The notes under the pieces are model-generated. The model had not been told where the DNA came from. It saw only the letters and a list, made by a program, of their open reading frames with translations, and did not search any database. DNA of 64,000 nt from an uncultured Propionibacterium sp. (lineage in GTDB: Bacteria; Actinomycetota; Actinomycetes; Propionibacteriales; Propionibacteriaceae): contig CALHWB010000016.1 in assembly GCA_938036835.1 (NCBI GenBank), positions 8,014-72,013 on the forward strand, in the 5' to 3' direction. Each line of letters begins with the position of its first letter. The stretch's first letter is position 1. Below, piece by piece: positions 1 to 7,401 of this stretch. The position numbers were made by a program, and so were the translations under genes.

Positions 1-5
1 GGCTG

Positions 6-488
6 ATGGTTCCGGTGCTGGGGGTTTGGTTGCTCGCCGGGTGCGCCCATGCAGGCAGTACCGCTGCGATCGTCAACGGTGTCGAGATCCCCGACTCGCA
101 GGTTGTCCAGGCCGCCGAGGCATGCTCGGAAACCCTGGGCCATCGGGCCGGGGAACTGCGTTTGGATATGGTGTTGTGGGCCGTCATCAAGGAGATGAGC
201 GAGCAGTATCTGGCCGAGCACCCGGCCGATCGTCCCGATGAGGGGCAGCTGGTCGGCTATCTGCTCGCCCAGCCGAAGTTGTCTCGCGTGCTGGAGAACC
301 AGGTCTGCCGGGATGCCGCGCTCGGTCTCGCCCAGCATCAGGTGCTGATGCTTTCCCTGGGCAGCCGCACAGGCGACTATCTGGAGCACAATCAGGTACT
401 GCTCAACCCGCGCTACGGTACCTGGTTGCCGGACCGCCAGGAACCGGATTTCTGGGGCGGGCTATCGGAACTGGGGGACCGTAGCTGA
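6..488 (+). CDS. lipoprotein with SurA/PrsA-like N-terminal segment (5' end possibly cut)
   Basis: The frame is open to the window edge, so the first visible ATG at 6 may not be the true start. The visible sequence has a hydrophobic stretch ending in LLAGC, a lipobox, but no basic residue before it, which suggests the signal peptide begins upstream of the window. After the Cys comes an AIVNGVEIPDSQV stretch typical of SurA/PrsA-type chaperones and parvulins. The chain ends after 160 residues with no PPIase domain, so a chaperone-like lipoprotein is more likely than an isomerase. The stop lies 3 nt before mazG, suggesting co-transcription. The family assignment is by recall of the motif only. 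Confidence 0.7.
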   Translation: MVPVLGVWLLAGCAHAGSTAAIVNGVEIPDSQVVQAAEACSETLGHRAGELRLDMVLWAVIKEMSEQYLAEHPADRPDEGQLVGYLLAQPKLSRVLENQVCRDAALGLAQHQVLMLSLGSRTGDYLEHNQVLLNPRYGTWLPDRQEPDFWGGLSELGDRS

Positions 489-491
489 GCC

Positions 492-1121
492 ATGGGCGAA
501 CCCGCACCCCAACTGCAGCGTCTGGTCGAGGTGATGGCCCGGCTGCGTGCCGAATGCCCCTGGGATGCCGAGCAGACCCATCGCAGCCTGGTACGCCACC
601 TGATCGAGGAAACCGCCGAGGTGGTGGACGCCATCGAGGCCGGCGGCGACGATGATCTGCGCGAGGAACTGGGTGACCTGCTGATGCAGGTCTATTTCCA
701 TGCCGAGATCGCTCGTACCGAGGGCCGGTTCGACATCGACGAGGTGGCCGCCGGGATCTGCGACAAGCTTGAGCTGCGTCATCCCTGGGTGTTCGCCGAC
801 CAGCCGGCCCCTGGCGACATCCGCAGCAGCTGGGAGCAGGCGAAACGGGTGGAGAAGCGGCGCCGGTCGGCCTTGGACGGCATCCCGGAGTCCTTGGCCA
901 CATTGGCAGCGGTACAGAAGGTGGTGGCGCGCAGCCGGCACCTGCGGGTCGGGATCGATCTGGACGATACCCCGATCACCGCCGACCAGGTGGGACAGGC
1001 CATCCTGCTCCTCGTTCAACGTGCCCAGGCCAGCGGGGTGGACGCCGACCAGGCCACCCGGGACGCGTTGCGCCGGCTGGTCGAGCAGATCCGGGCGATC
1101 GAAACCGGCCAGGACTCCTGA
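492..1121 (+). CDS. mazG: MazG nucleoside triphosphate pyrophosphohydrolase
   Basis: MazG hydrolyses (d)NTPs, often aberrant ones, to NMP and PPi in the cytoplasm. The 209-residue product has the all-alpha MazG signature: CPWD near residue 20, the Mg-binding EExxE helix (LIEETAE, about residues 36-42) and the ExxD helix (EELGDLL, about 58-64), followed by the HPHVF-like HPWVF segment. The family has a one-domain and a two-domain form (about 260 aa). This one has a C-terminal half with a weaker second domain. The start ATG follows the upstream stop by 3 nt. It lies directly before eno, a common actinobacterial order. Function is confident; substrate preference cannot be read from sequence. Confidence 0.93.
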   Translation: MGEPAPQLQRLVEVMARLRAECPWDAEQTHRSLVRHLIEETAEVVDAIEAGGDDDLREELGDLLMQVYFHAEIARTEGRFDIDEVAAGICDKLELRHPWVFADQPAPGDIRSSWEQAKRVEKRRRSALDGIPESLATLAAVQKVVARSRHLRVGIDLDDTPITADQVGQAILLLVQRAQASGVDADQATRDALRRLVEQIRAIETGQDS

Positions 1122-1163
1122 ATCAACTTGTGCGCTGCCGGCCTTCGCCGGCGAATAGCCCGA

Positions 1164-1169
1164 TAGGCT
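1164..1169 (+). promoter_or_regulatory. -10 box candidate for eno
   Basis: TAGGCT lies 53 nt before the eno start codon in the mazG-eno gap and matches the TANNNT form seen before several other genes here. No good -35 is visible at the usual distance. Confidence 0.4.
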
Positions 1170-1222
1170 GGGGCCGGACAAGCACAGATCCACTCAGTCC
1201 GACAAAGGAAGGGCAACAACCC

Positions 1223-2515
1223 GTGGCACTCATCGAATACATCGAGGCCCGTGAGATCCTTGACTCGCGCGGCAACCCTACCATTGAGGTCGAGGCGCTG
1301 CTGGACGACGGTTCGTTCGCGCTCGCCGCGGTTCCGTCGGGCGCCTCCACCGGCGCCTTCGAGGCCGTCGAGTTGCGCGACGGCGACAAGGCCCGTTTCG
1401 GGGGCAAAGGCGTCCTACAGGCCGTCGATCACGTGAATGAGAACATCTGCAAGGAGGTCGTCGGGCTGGACGCCACCGACCAGCGCGGCCTGGACGAGGT
1501 GATGATCGCCTTGGACGGCACCCCGAACAAGTCGAAGCTGGGCGCCAACGCGATCCTGGGGGTGTCGCTGGCAGTGGCCCGGGCCGCAGCCGAGTCGGCC
1601 GAACTGCCTCTTTACAAGTACATCGGTGGCCCGACGGCCAACATCCTGCCGGTACCGATGATGAACATCCTGAATGGTGGTGCCCATGCCGATTCCAATG
1701 TCGATATCCAGGAGTTCATGATCGCTCCCATCGGCGCCGATTCCTTCGCCGAGGCCATGCGGGTCGGTGCGGAGGTCTACCATGCGCTCAAGTCGGTGCT
1801 CAAGGAGCGCAAGCTGGCTACCGGATTGGGCGATGAGGGCGGTTTCGCGCCGAATCTCGATTCGAACAGGGAGGCTCTTGATCTGATCGAGGAGGCCATC
1901 AAGAAGGCCGGCTATAAGCCGGGCAAGGACGTCGCGCTGGCGCTGGATGTGGCCGCCTCGGAGTTCTACGCCGACGGCAAGTACGATTTCGAGGGCAAAC
2001 AGCTTTCTAGCGCCGAGATGATCGAATACTACGAGAAGCTGGTGGCCGACTACCCGCTGGTGTCGATCGAGGATCCGCTGAACGAGGAGGACTGGGAGGG
2101 CTGGAACGTCATTACCCAGAGGCTTGGCGGCAAGGTGCAGTTGGTGGGCGATGACTTTTTCGTCACCAACGTCGATCGGTTGCAGCGGGGTATCGATGCC
2201 GGTTCGGCGAATGCGCTGCTGGTTAAGGTGAACCAGATCGGCTCGCTGACCGAGACCATCGATGCGGTGAGCTTGGCGCATCGCAATGGCTACCGGACCA
2301 TGATGAGCCATCGGTCGGGCGAGACCGAGGACACCACGATCGCCGATCTGGCGGTGGCCTTGGGCTGCGGGCAGATCAAGTCGGGTGCCCCGGCGCGCGG
2401 TGAGCGGGTGGCCAAGTACAACCAGTTGAGCCGTATCGAGCAGGAACTCGACGAGTCCGGCGTGTACGCCGGCGTGTCGGCTTTCCCGCGTTTCGACACC
2501 GCCAAGTGGGCCTGA
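1223..2515 (+). CDS. eno: Enolase (phosphopyruvate hydratase)
   Basis: Enolase interconverts 2-phosphoglycerate and phosphoenolpyruvate in glycolysis. The 430-residue product has the normal length and key landmarks: GASTG early, the GDEGGFAPN segment near residue 205 with a catalytic Glu, SIEDPL near 280, the DDFFVTN metal site, the signature LLVKVNQIGSLTE near 332 with the catalytic Lys, and SHRSGETED near 361. The frame is open upstream to 1130. I chose the GTG at 1223 because AAAGGAAGG lies at about 1204-1212 and the protein then begins with the family's usual short N-terminus (ALIEYIEAREILDSRGNPT). A strong hairpin follows the gene. Confidence 0.98.
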   Translation: MALIEYIEAREILDSRGNPTIEVEALLDDGSFALAAVPSGASTGAFEAVELRDGDKARFGGKGVLQAVDHVNENICKEVVGLDATDQRGLDEVMIALDGTPNKSKLGANAILGVSLAVARAAAESAELPLYKYIGGPTANILPVPMMNILNGGAHADSNVDIQEFMIAPIGADSFAEAMRVGAEVYHALKSVLKERKLATGLGDEGGFAPNLDSNREALDLIEEAIKKAGYKPGKDVALALDVAASEFYADGKYDFEGKQLSSAEMIEYYEKLVADYPLVSIEDPLNEEDWEGWNVITQRLGGKVQLVGDDFFVTNVDRLQRGIDAGSANALLVKVNQIGSLTETIDAVSLAHRNGYRTMMSHRSGETEDTTIADLAVALGCGQIKSGAPARGERVAKYNQLSRIEQELDESGVYAGVSAFPRFDTAKWA

Positions 2516-2538
2516 GCCCGGCCCGTTGACCGGGCCTC

Positions 2539-2578
2539 ACCGGGCCGCCTCCGCGTTTCGGTGCGGGGACGGCCCGGT
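2539..2578 (+). terminator. GC-rich hairpin after eno
   Basis: ACCGGGCCG (2539-2547) pairs with CGGCCCGGT (2570-2578) around an inner CCGC/GCGG stem and a small loop. There is no clear T-run, so it may act as a factor-dependent terminator or 3'-end stabiliser for the eno transcript. Confidence 0.6.
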
Positions 2579-2634
2579 TGGTGCCCCATGATGGACTTGC
2601 ATCGCGCAATGGGTTCTGGCCGAAGGGAGCAGCG

Positions 2635-3279
2635 GTGGCCGCAGAGTCGAGTCGTGGGGGACGGTCATCGGCACGTCGAACCGACACCCCGGGGTCCCGC
2701 ACCGCCGCCCGGCCGGCGCGGCGCGCTACCAGGCCGCGCACCCGCGGGCCGGCCCAGGAGACCGGGAAGCCGGAATCGACGCGCAGCGAGGCCCCCCTGT
2801 TGCCGGCCGGGCTGCGTCGGGGGTTGGGGTTGACTCAACGGGCTTTCGTCCTGGTGGTGGTGCTGATAGTGCTACTGGTCAGCTATATGACCACTCTGCG
2901 GGTCTACTTCAACCAGCAATACCAGATTGCGCAGACCAAGGAGCAGATCCGGGCTCACGAAAAGGCGATCGATACCCTTGAGGATGAAATCGCTCGCTGG
3001 GAGGATCCCGAATACGTCAAGATCCAGGCTAGGGAACGTCTGGGTTGGGTGCTGCCCGGTGAGACCGGTTTCCGGGTGATCGGCCCGGATGGCCAGCCCT
3101 ATGGCGGTGGCCAGCAGATCGGGGTCGGCAGGTTACCGGAGGACGAGCAGCAGGCAGCCTGGTGGGATCGGATCTGGGGCAGCGTCCGGGCTGCCGATGA
3201 TCCCGCCGGGGACGATCGGCCGGCGTCCGGCAGCCCGGCGCAGCCCTCGGCCATGCCCAGCGCATCGCCGACGCGTTGA
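2635..3279 (+). CDS. Septum formation initiator family protein (FtsB/DivIC-like)
   Basis: A bitopic divisome protein that bridges FtsQ/FtsL-type partners at the septum. The 214-residue product has a long basic, Arg/Pro/Thr-rich cytoplasmic tail (residues 1-65), one membrane helix (about 70-90), then a coiled coil (about 95-125) ending in DPEYVKIQARERLGWVLPGE, the hallmark of the FtsB/DivIC family, and a Pro/Ala/Ser-rich tail. The GTG at 2635 is preferred over the upstream ATG at 2578 because GAAGGGAG lies just before it and the 2578 start falls inside the enolase hairpin. It sits after eno and before DUF501, the standard actinobacterial order. Confidence 0.9.
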   Translation: MAAESSRGGRSSARRTDTPGSRTAARPARRATRPRTRGPAQETGKPESTRSEAPLLPAGLRRGLGLTQRAFVLVVVLIVLLVSYMTTLRVYFNQQYQIAQTKEQIRAHEKAIDTLEDEIARWEDPEYVKIQARERLGWVLPGETGFRVIGPDGQPYGGGQQIGVGRLPEDEQQAAWWDRIWGSVRAADDPAGDDRPASGSPAQPSAMPSASPTR

Positions 3280-3321
3280 ATGGCGTTGGTCTGACGCGGC
3301 CGGCGTGGGATGATTTCGGAT

Positions 3322-3855
3322 ATGCCCGCCGTTGACCCCTTCACTCCGCGTGATCGTAAGGCCGTGGAGGCTCAGCTTGGGCGGGAGGTGCGGGGCGTGG
3401 TCGAGGTGGCCTGGCGTTGCCCGTGCGGCCGGCCTGGGGTGCTGACCACCCAGCCGCGGCTACCGAATGGTGGCCCGCCTTTCCCCACCACCTACTATTT
3501 GACCTGTTCGCGAGCGGTCGCCGGGTGTTCCCGGCTGGAGGCGGGCGGATTGATGGCCGAGTTCAATGCCCGGCTGGCTGTCGATGCCGGTCTCGCCGGG
3601 CGTTACCGGGCGGCCCATGAGATGTACCTAGCCGACCGTGACCGGTTGGCCGCACGATTGGGTGATCCGGTGCCCGAGATCGCCGGTGTCAGCGCGGGCG
3701 GTATGCCGGCGCGGGTGAAATGCCTGCATGCCTTGGTCGGGCATGCGCTGGCCGCCGGTCCCGGGGTTAATCCGGTGGGTGACGAGGTGCTGGGCCTATT
3801 GGGGGAGTTCTGGGCCGAGCCTTGCGCGCGTATTGAGGGGGATGACGTTGACTGA
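3322..3855 (+). CDS. DUF501 domain-containing protein
   Basis: A conserved actinobacterial protein of unknown biochemical role, almost always next to ftsB-like and ppx genes. The product (177 aa from the ATG at 3322; a second in-frame ATG lies at 3310) carries the family core: VAWRCPCGRPGVLTTQPRLPNG, FPTTYYLTC with conserved Cys residues, and RVKCLHALVGHALAAG near the C-terminus with conserved Cys and His. These Cys/His residues could bind a metal, which is my inference. The 3' end overlaps the Ppx start by 14 nt, so the two are translationally coupled. Confidence 0.88.
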   Translation: MPAVDPFTPRDRKAVEAQLGREVRGVVEVAWRCPCGRPGVLTTQPRLPNGGPPFPTTYYLTCSRAVAGCSRLEAGGLMAEFNARLAVDAGLAGRYRAAHEMYLADRDRLAARLGDPVPEIAGVSAGGMPARVKCLHALVGHALAAGPGVNPVGDEVLGLLGEFWAEPCARIEGDDVD

Positions 3856-4792
3856 TGTGGTGGCCGCGCTGGATGCCGGCACCAATACCTTGCGCCTGCT
3901 GATCGCCGGGCGGACCGGCGATGGCCGGCTGGTCGAGCTGAACCGTCAGTTGCGGTTCGTGGGGCTCGGACAGGGGGTATCGGTGAGCGGTCGGTTTGCT
4001 CCCGAGGCGATGGCCCGGGCGTGGGCCGCGATCGACGAGTACCGTTCGCTGATCGTCCGCCACGATGCCGGCCGGGTCAGGTTTGTGGCGACATCGGCGG
4101 CCCGGGATGCCGCCAATCGGGATGAGTTTTTTGCCGGGGTGACCCAGCGGTTGGGGATCCGGGCCGAACTGATTTCCGGCGACGAGGAGGCCCGGTTGTC
4201 CTTCGGCGGCGCGTTGGCCGGGGCGGATCTGGGTGGGCCCGGCGCGGTGCTGGTGATGGATTCGGGTGGCGGCTCGACCGAACTGGTGCGGGGCGATGCC
4301 TCGGGCCGGGTGTACGAGGCGGTGAGCCTGGATATCGGCTCGCGCCGGTTGCGGGAGGGCAAGCTGTTGGCCGATCCGCCCACCGCCGATCAGATCGCTG
4401 CGGCCCGGGCCGTGGTGAACCGGCTGCTGGACACCGCCGCGGTGGGGCTGGACCGGGTGGGCAGCTTCATCGGGGTGGCGGGGACCGTGACCTCGATGGC
4501 GGCAGTCAACTTGGGGTTGACCGGTTACGACCGGAAGCGGGTGCATGCCTCGCGGATGACGGTGGCCCAGGTCGCGGAACTGGCGGACCGGTTGCTGGCC
4601 ATGACCGCCAGCGAGGTGGCTGCGTTGGGCCCGGTGGCCCCCGATCGGGCGCGGGTGCTGGCTTCCGGCGCCCTGATCGTGGCCGAGGTGGCCGGGCGGG
4701 TTGGCGTGGATCTACAGGTCAGCGAGACCGATATCCTGGACGGAATCGCCCATTCGATCTTCGAAGAGGGCAGGGGGCAGCGGTTAGGCTGA
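3842..4792 (+). CDS. Ppx/GppA phosphatase family protein (exopolyphosphatase / pppGpp phosphohydrolase)
   Basis: Family members split terminal phosphate from polyphosphate or convert pppGpp to ppGpp. The 316-residue protein has the ASKHA-fold landmarks: the phosphate-1 loop DAGTNTLRLLI (about residues 10-20), FVATSAARDA, the acidic SGDEEARLSF segment, and the phosphate-2 loop MDSGGGSTEL (about 139-148), then GVAGTVTSMAA. It is the short (about 300-350 aa) actinobacterial form without the C-terminal HD domain of E. coli enzymes. The ATG at 3842 overlaps the DUF501 stop. The same frame extends upstream, but only this start is coupled. Confidence 0.92.
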   Translation: MTLTDVVAALDAGTNTLRLLIAGRTGDGRLVELNRQLRFVGLGQGVSVSGRFAPEAMARAWAAIDEYRSLIVRHDAGRVRFVATSAARDAANRDEFFAGVTQRLGIRAELISGDEEARLSFGGALAGADLGGPGAVLVMDSGGGSTELVRGDASGRVYEAVSLDIGSRRLREGKLLADPPTADQIAAARAVVNRLLDTAAVGLDRVGSFIGVAGTVTSMAAVNLGLTGYDRKRVHASRMTVAQVAELADRLLAMTASEVAALGPVAPDRARVLASGALIVAEVAGRVGVDLQVSETDILDGIAHSIFEEGRGQRLG

Positions 4793-4811
4793 GGGGGTGG
4801 GGATCCGATAC

Positions 4812-4885
4812 GCCCCCGTAGCCCAATCGGTAGAGGCAGGCGGCTTAAACCCGCTACAGTACGGGTTCGAGGCCCGTCGGGGGTA
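4812..4885 (+). tRNA. tRNA with anticodon UAA (Leu by anticodon), short variable loop
   Basis: A full cloverleaf can be drawn: acceptor GCCCCCG / CGGGGGT (terminal G-U), a D arm GCC/GGC with GG in the loop, anticodon stem GGCGG / CCGCT with loop CTTAAAC (U33, anticodon UAA at 34-36, A37), a five-base variable region ACAGT, and T arm ACGGG-TTCGAGG-CCCGT. The discriminator is A and CCA is not encoded (ACCG follows). The anticodon reads leucine UUA, yet bacterial tRNA-Leu normally has a long class II variable arm, which is absent here. It lies 19 nt after ppx, convergent with the metallophosphoesterase. Identity (Leu or not) is uncertain; that it is tRNA-shaped is not. Confidence 0.8.
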
Positions 4886-4903
4886 CCGTGTCGGCCCGGG
4901 TCG

Positions 4904-5788
4904 TCACCGGAGGTGCCCGGCGACGTGCGGGCCGGCTCCGGTGTCCGGTCCGGCCAGCGCCGTTAGCACTTGCTCGGTGTCGGTCTCGTATAGTGTGGGG
5001 TGGCTGGCCAGCGGCACCGAAGTGGCCAGGATACAGTCCTCGAACACCTCCAGCATGCTGAACGACTGTCCCTTGGTCGTGCCGCGATAGATCCCGCCGG
5101 CTGCCAATGGATCGGCGGCGTAGGCTAGCGCACCGCCGATATGCAGCGGGATCCCGGCGAATGTGGTGTGGCTGGCAATATGCCAGTGGCCGGATACGAT
5201 GAGCCGCACATCGCTGCCGGTCAGGATCTGGCGTAGTCCGGCAGTGTTCCGCAGCCCGACCAGGGTAAGTAACGGGGTGGCCGAGGGTGCCGGGGGATGG
5301 TGGATCACCAGGATGGAGCCGGCCGCGGCGGGCGAGCGCAGTACCTCGGCCAACCAGTCGAGTTGGGTGGCGGTGAGCTCGCCGTGGCCGGCGTTGGGCA
5401 CCGATGAGTCGATATTGATGACCCGCAGGCCGTTGATGACGTGTACCTGATCGATTTCGGTGTCGCCGGTTGCCCGATCCAGCAGGTACCTGTTGATCGG
5501 GCCGCGTACGTCATGGTTGCCGGCCCCGATGAGAATCGGCGCACCGAAACGCCGGGCCTGTTCGTCGAAGATGGCTCGCAGCCGGCGATAGGCATCCGGG
5601 GTGTTGCCATCGGCCAGGTCCCCGCTCGCGAGGAAGGCATCCACGGGCAGGGCGCTGGCAGCCACCCGGTCGAAGGCGGCCCGCAGCTGGGCTTCACAAT
5701 CCAGTACGCCATGCAGCGGGGTGCCGCGCTCGGTCAGGTGCAGGTCGCTCAGTTGGATCAGCCGGTGGGTCGGCCGCGGGTCGTTCAT
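4904..5788 (-). CDS. Metallophosphoesterase, CpdA-like (cyclic nucleotide phosphodiesterase family)
   Basis: Calcineurin-type dinuclear metal hydrolase; class III cyclic-nucleotide phosphodiesterases are the closest type I recognise. In the 294-residue protein the metal ligands appear in order: D15 and H17 in LSDLHL, D57 in SGDLADG, GNHD at 90-93, the IHHPP segment, and GHWH near residue 200. It lacks a signal peptide, so it is probably cytosolic. The substrate (cAMP, 2',3'-cNMP or another phosphodiester) cannot be decided from the sequence. It stands alone, convergent with the tRNA. Confidence 0.88.
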   Translation of the reverse strand: MNDPRPTHRLIQLSDLHLTERGTPLHGVLDCEAQLRAAFDRVAASALPVDAFLASGDLADGNTPDAYRRLRAIFDEQARRFGAPILIGAGNHDVRGPINRYLLDRATGDTEIDQVHVINGLRVINIDSSVPNAGHGELTATQLDWLAEVLRSPAAAGSILVIHHPPAPSATPLLTLVGLRNTAGLRQILTGSDVRLIVSGHWHIASHTTFAGIPLHIGGALAYAADPLAAGGIYRGTTKGQSFSMLEVFEDCILATSVPLASHPTLYETDTEQVLTALAGPDTGAGPHVAGHLR

Positions 5789-6056
5789 GGGATTTCCTTT
5801 CCCTCATCCTGCTTGGCTTCGGGGGACGTCCGGCACCGGTCGCCAGCGGATGGCCAGGTGTATCTCAGGTGTCTGGCCGCCGGGTTCGTAGCCGGCGACC
5901 CGGCCGCTGGCCACCAGTCTGCCCGATCGCCGGCGGCCCGGCCATGCAGGTGCCGGGTTTCCCTAGGCGTTCTGGCCTGCTCAGGGCCCCGGCCGGCCCC
6001 GGAGACCGGATCGATTGGTTTGCTGCGGTGGGCCCCGTGGCGTGATCGCGGTGCGC

Positions 6057-6062
6057 TAGCCT
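6057..6062 (+). promoter_or_regulatory. -10 box, likely leaderless start of the SWIM operon
   Basis: TAGCCT ends 7 nt before the GTG at 6070, the geometry of a leaderless transcript. This supports GTG 6070 as both transcription and translation start of the five-gene operon. Confidence 0.5.
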
Positions 6063-6069
6063 GATTGGC

Positions 6070-7401
6070 GTGTCGGGGCGTTGGTCGGTTAGTCGGGTCA
6101 TGGCGGCCGCGCCGGACTCCCAGGTGCAGAGGGCTGGCCGCAAACTGGCGACCCCCACCCCGTGGCGCGAGGTCGGTGCCGCCGGCAATCTGTTGTGGGG
6201 GAAATGCCAGGGGTCGGGGGCCAAGCCCTATCAGGTTTCGGTTGATGTGGCCGGTCCGGTCTACAAGTGCTCCTGCCCGTCCCGCAAGTTCCCGTGCAAA
6301 CATGCGGTCGGGTTGCTGCTGCTGTGGGCGGAAGGCAAGGTGGACGAGACCACCGGGATCGCCGGGTTTGCCGCCGAATGGGCTGCCGCCCGGGCCGCCC
6401 GGGAGGCCCGCAGGCAGCCCATTGCGTCAGAGGAGGAAACCCGCACCCCCGAACAGCGGCGGGCGGCTGCCGAGCAGGCGGCGGAGCGGGCCGCCCAACG
6501 GGAGCGGCGGGTCGATGATGGGCTGGCCGAGCTGGATCGATGGCTGGGCGACCAGATCGGCCAGGGCCTGGCGGTCGATTCCGGGGCCCTGCGCGAAGAA
6601 TGCGCTCGGGTAGCGACCCGGTTGGTCGATGCCCAGGCCCCGGCGGTCGCCACCCGGCTGCTCAACCTGTCGGTACAGGCCAGGGGCGACCTGAAATCGC
6701 AGACCCGGTTGGTCGATGAGTTCGGTCGGTTGCGGCTGCTGATCCGGGGCTGGCAGCGTCGTGCGGAACTGCCAGCGGGCATGGTGGCCAATATCCGGCG
6801 GCACATTGGGTTCACCACCCGGGCAGAAGACATCATCGCAGGCCAGCCGGGGGTGGCCGATCGTTGGCTGGTGCTCGGTATGCGGGACTCCCAGGAGGAT
6901 AAGGTATCGGTGCGCCGGGTATGGCTATGGGGTCGCCAGACCAATCGGCCGGCCGCGGTGCTGTTCTTCGCAGCCGGAGGTGCCGCGCTGCAATCCAACC
7001 TGTTGCCGGGAACCGAGGTGGCAGCCACCCTGCATTTCCATCCCGGTGATCCCAGGCTGCGGGCCGCCGTCGGTCAACGCAGCGACGATGTGATCGAGAT
7101 CGACCGGTGGGTGCCGAGTACGCCCCTGGATGTTGCCGGTGCCCGCCGGCAGTGGCGCGAGGTGTTGAGCGCCGATCCCTGGCTGGATAGCTGGCCGGTA
7201 TGCCTGGCCGGGCAGGTGGTGCGGCGGGCCGGGCGGCGATTCGCCATCTCGGATGGCGCCGACCGGCTGCCGCTGTGCGGGGGTGGCCTGCGCGCGGCCG
7301 CCTATTCCCTCGGCCGCCCGATGGTGGTGTGCGGCGAATTGTCGACCGATGGGTTGCGGCCCACTGCGGTGGTCGTGGATGGCAAGGTGAGGGTGCTATG
7401 A
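6070..7401 (+). CDS. SWIM zinc finger family protein
   Basis: First gene of a five-gene operon. The SWIM zinc-binding motif CxCx(n)CxH is visible as CSCPSRKFPCKH from residue 68, preceded by a beta-hairpin-like YQVSVDVAGPVYKC, as in DNA- or protein-binding SWIM domains. An Arg/Glu/Ala-rich helical region follows (about 110-170), then a long region of unknown fold rich in Trp and Arg. The 443-residue length fits the actinobacterial family that accompanies MoxR/VWA genes. The GTG at 6070 follows a -10 box by 7 nt. The stop overlaps the next start as ATGA, indicating translational coupling. Molecular role unknown; nucleic acid or partner recognition is inferred from the SWIM domain. Confidence 0.9.
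   Translation: MSGRWSVSRVMAAAPDSQVQRAGRKLATPTPWREVGAAGNLLWGKCQGSGAKPYQVSVDVAGPVYKCSCPSRKFPCKHAVGLLLLWAEGKVDETTGIAGFAAEWAAARAAREARRQPIASEEETRTPEQRRAAAEQAAERAAQRERRVDDGLAELDRWLGDQIGQGLAVDSGALREECARVATRLVDAQAPAVATRLLNLSVQARGDLKSQTRLVDEFGRLRLLIRGWQRRAELPAGMVANIRRHIGFTTRAEDIIAGQPGVADRWLVLGMRDSQEDKVSVRRVWLWGRQTNRPAAVLFFAAGGAALQSNLLPGTEVAATLHFHPGDPRLRAAVGQRSDDVIEIDRWVPSTPLDVAGARRQWREVLSADPWLDSWPVCLAGQVVRRAGRRFAISDGADRLPLCGGGLRAAAYSLGRPMVVCGELSTDGLRPTAVVVDGKVRVL

Noticed and set aside
5441..6303. Open frames on both strands across the gap before the SWIM gene
   Set aside because: Antisense to the phosphoesterase or SWIM gene, with low-complexity composition and no RBS.
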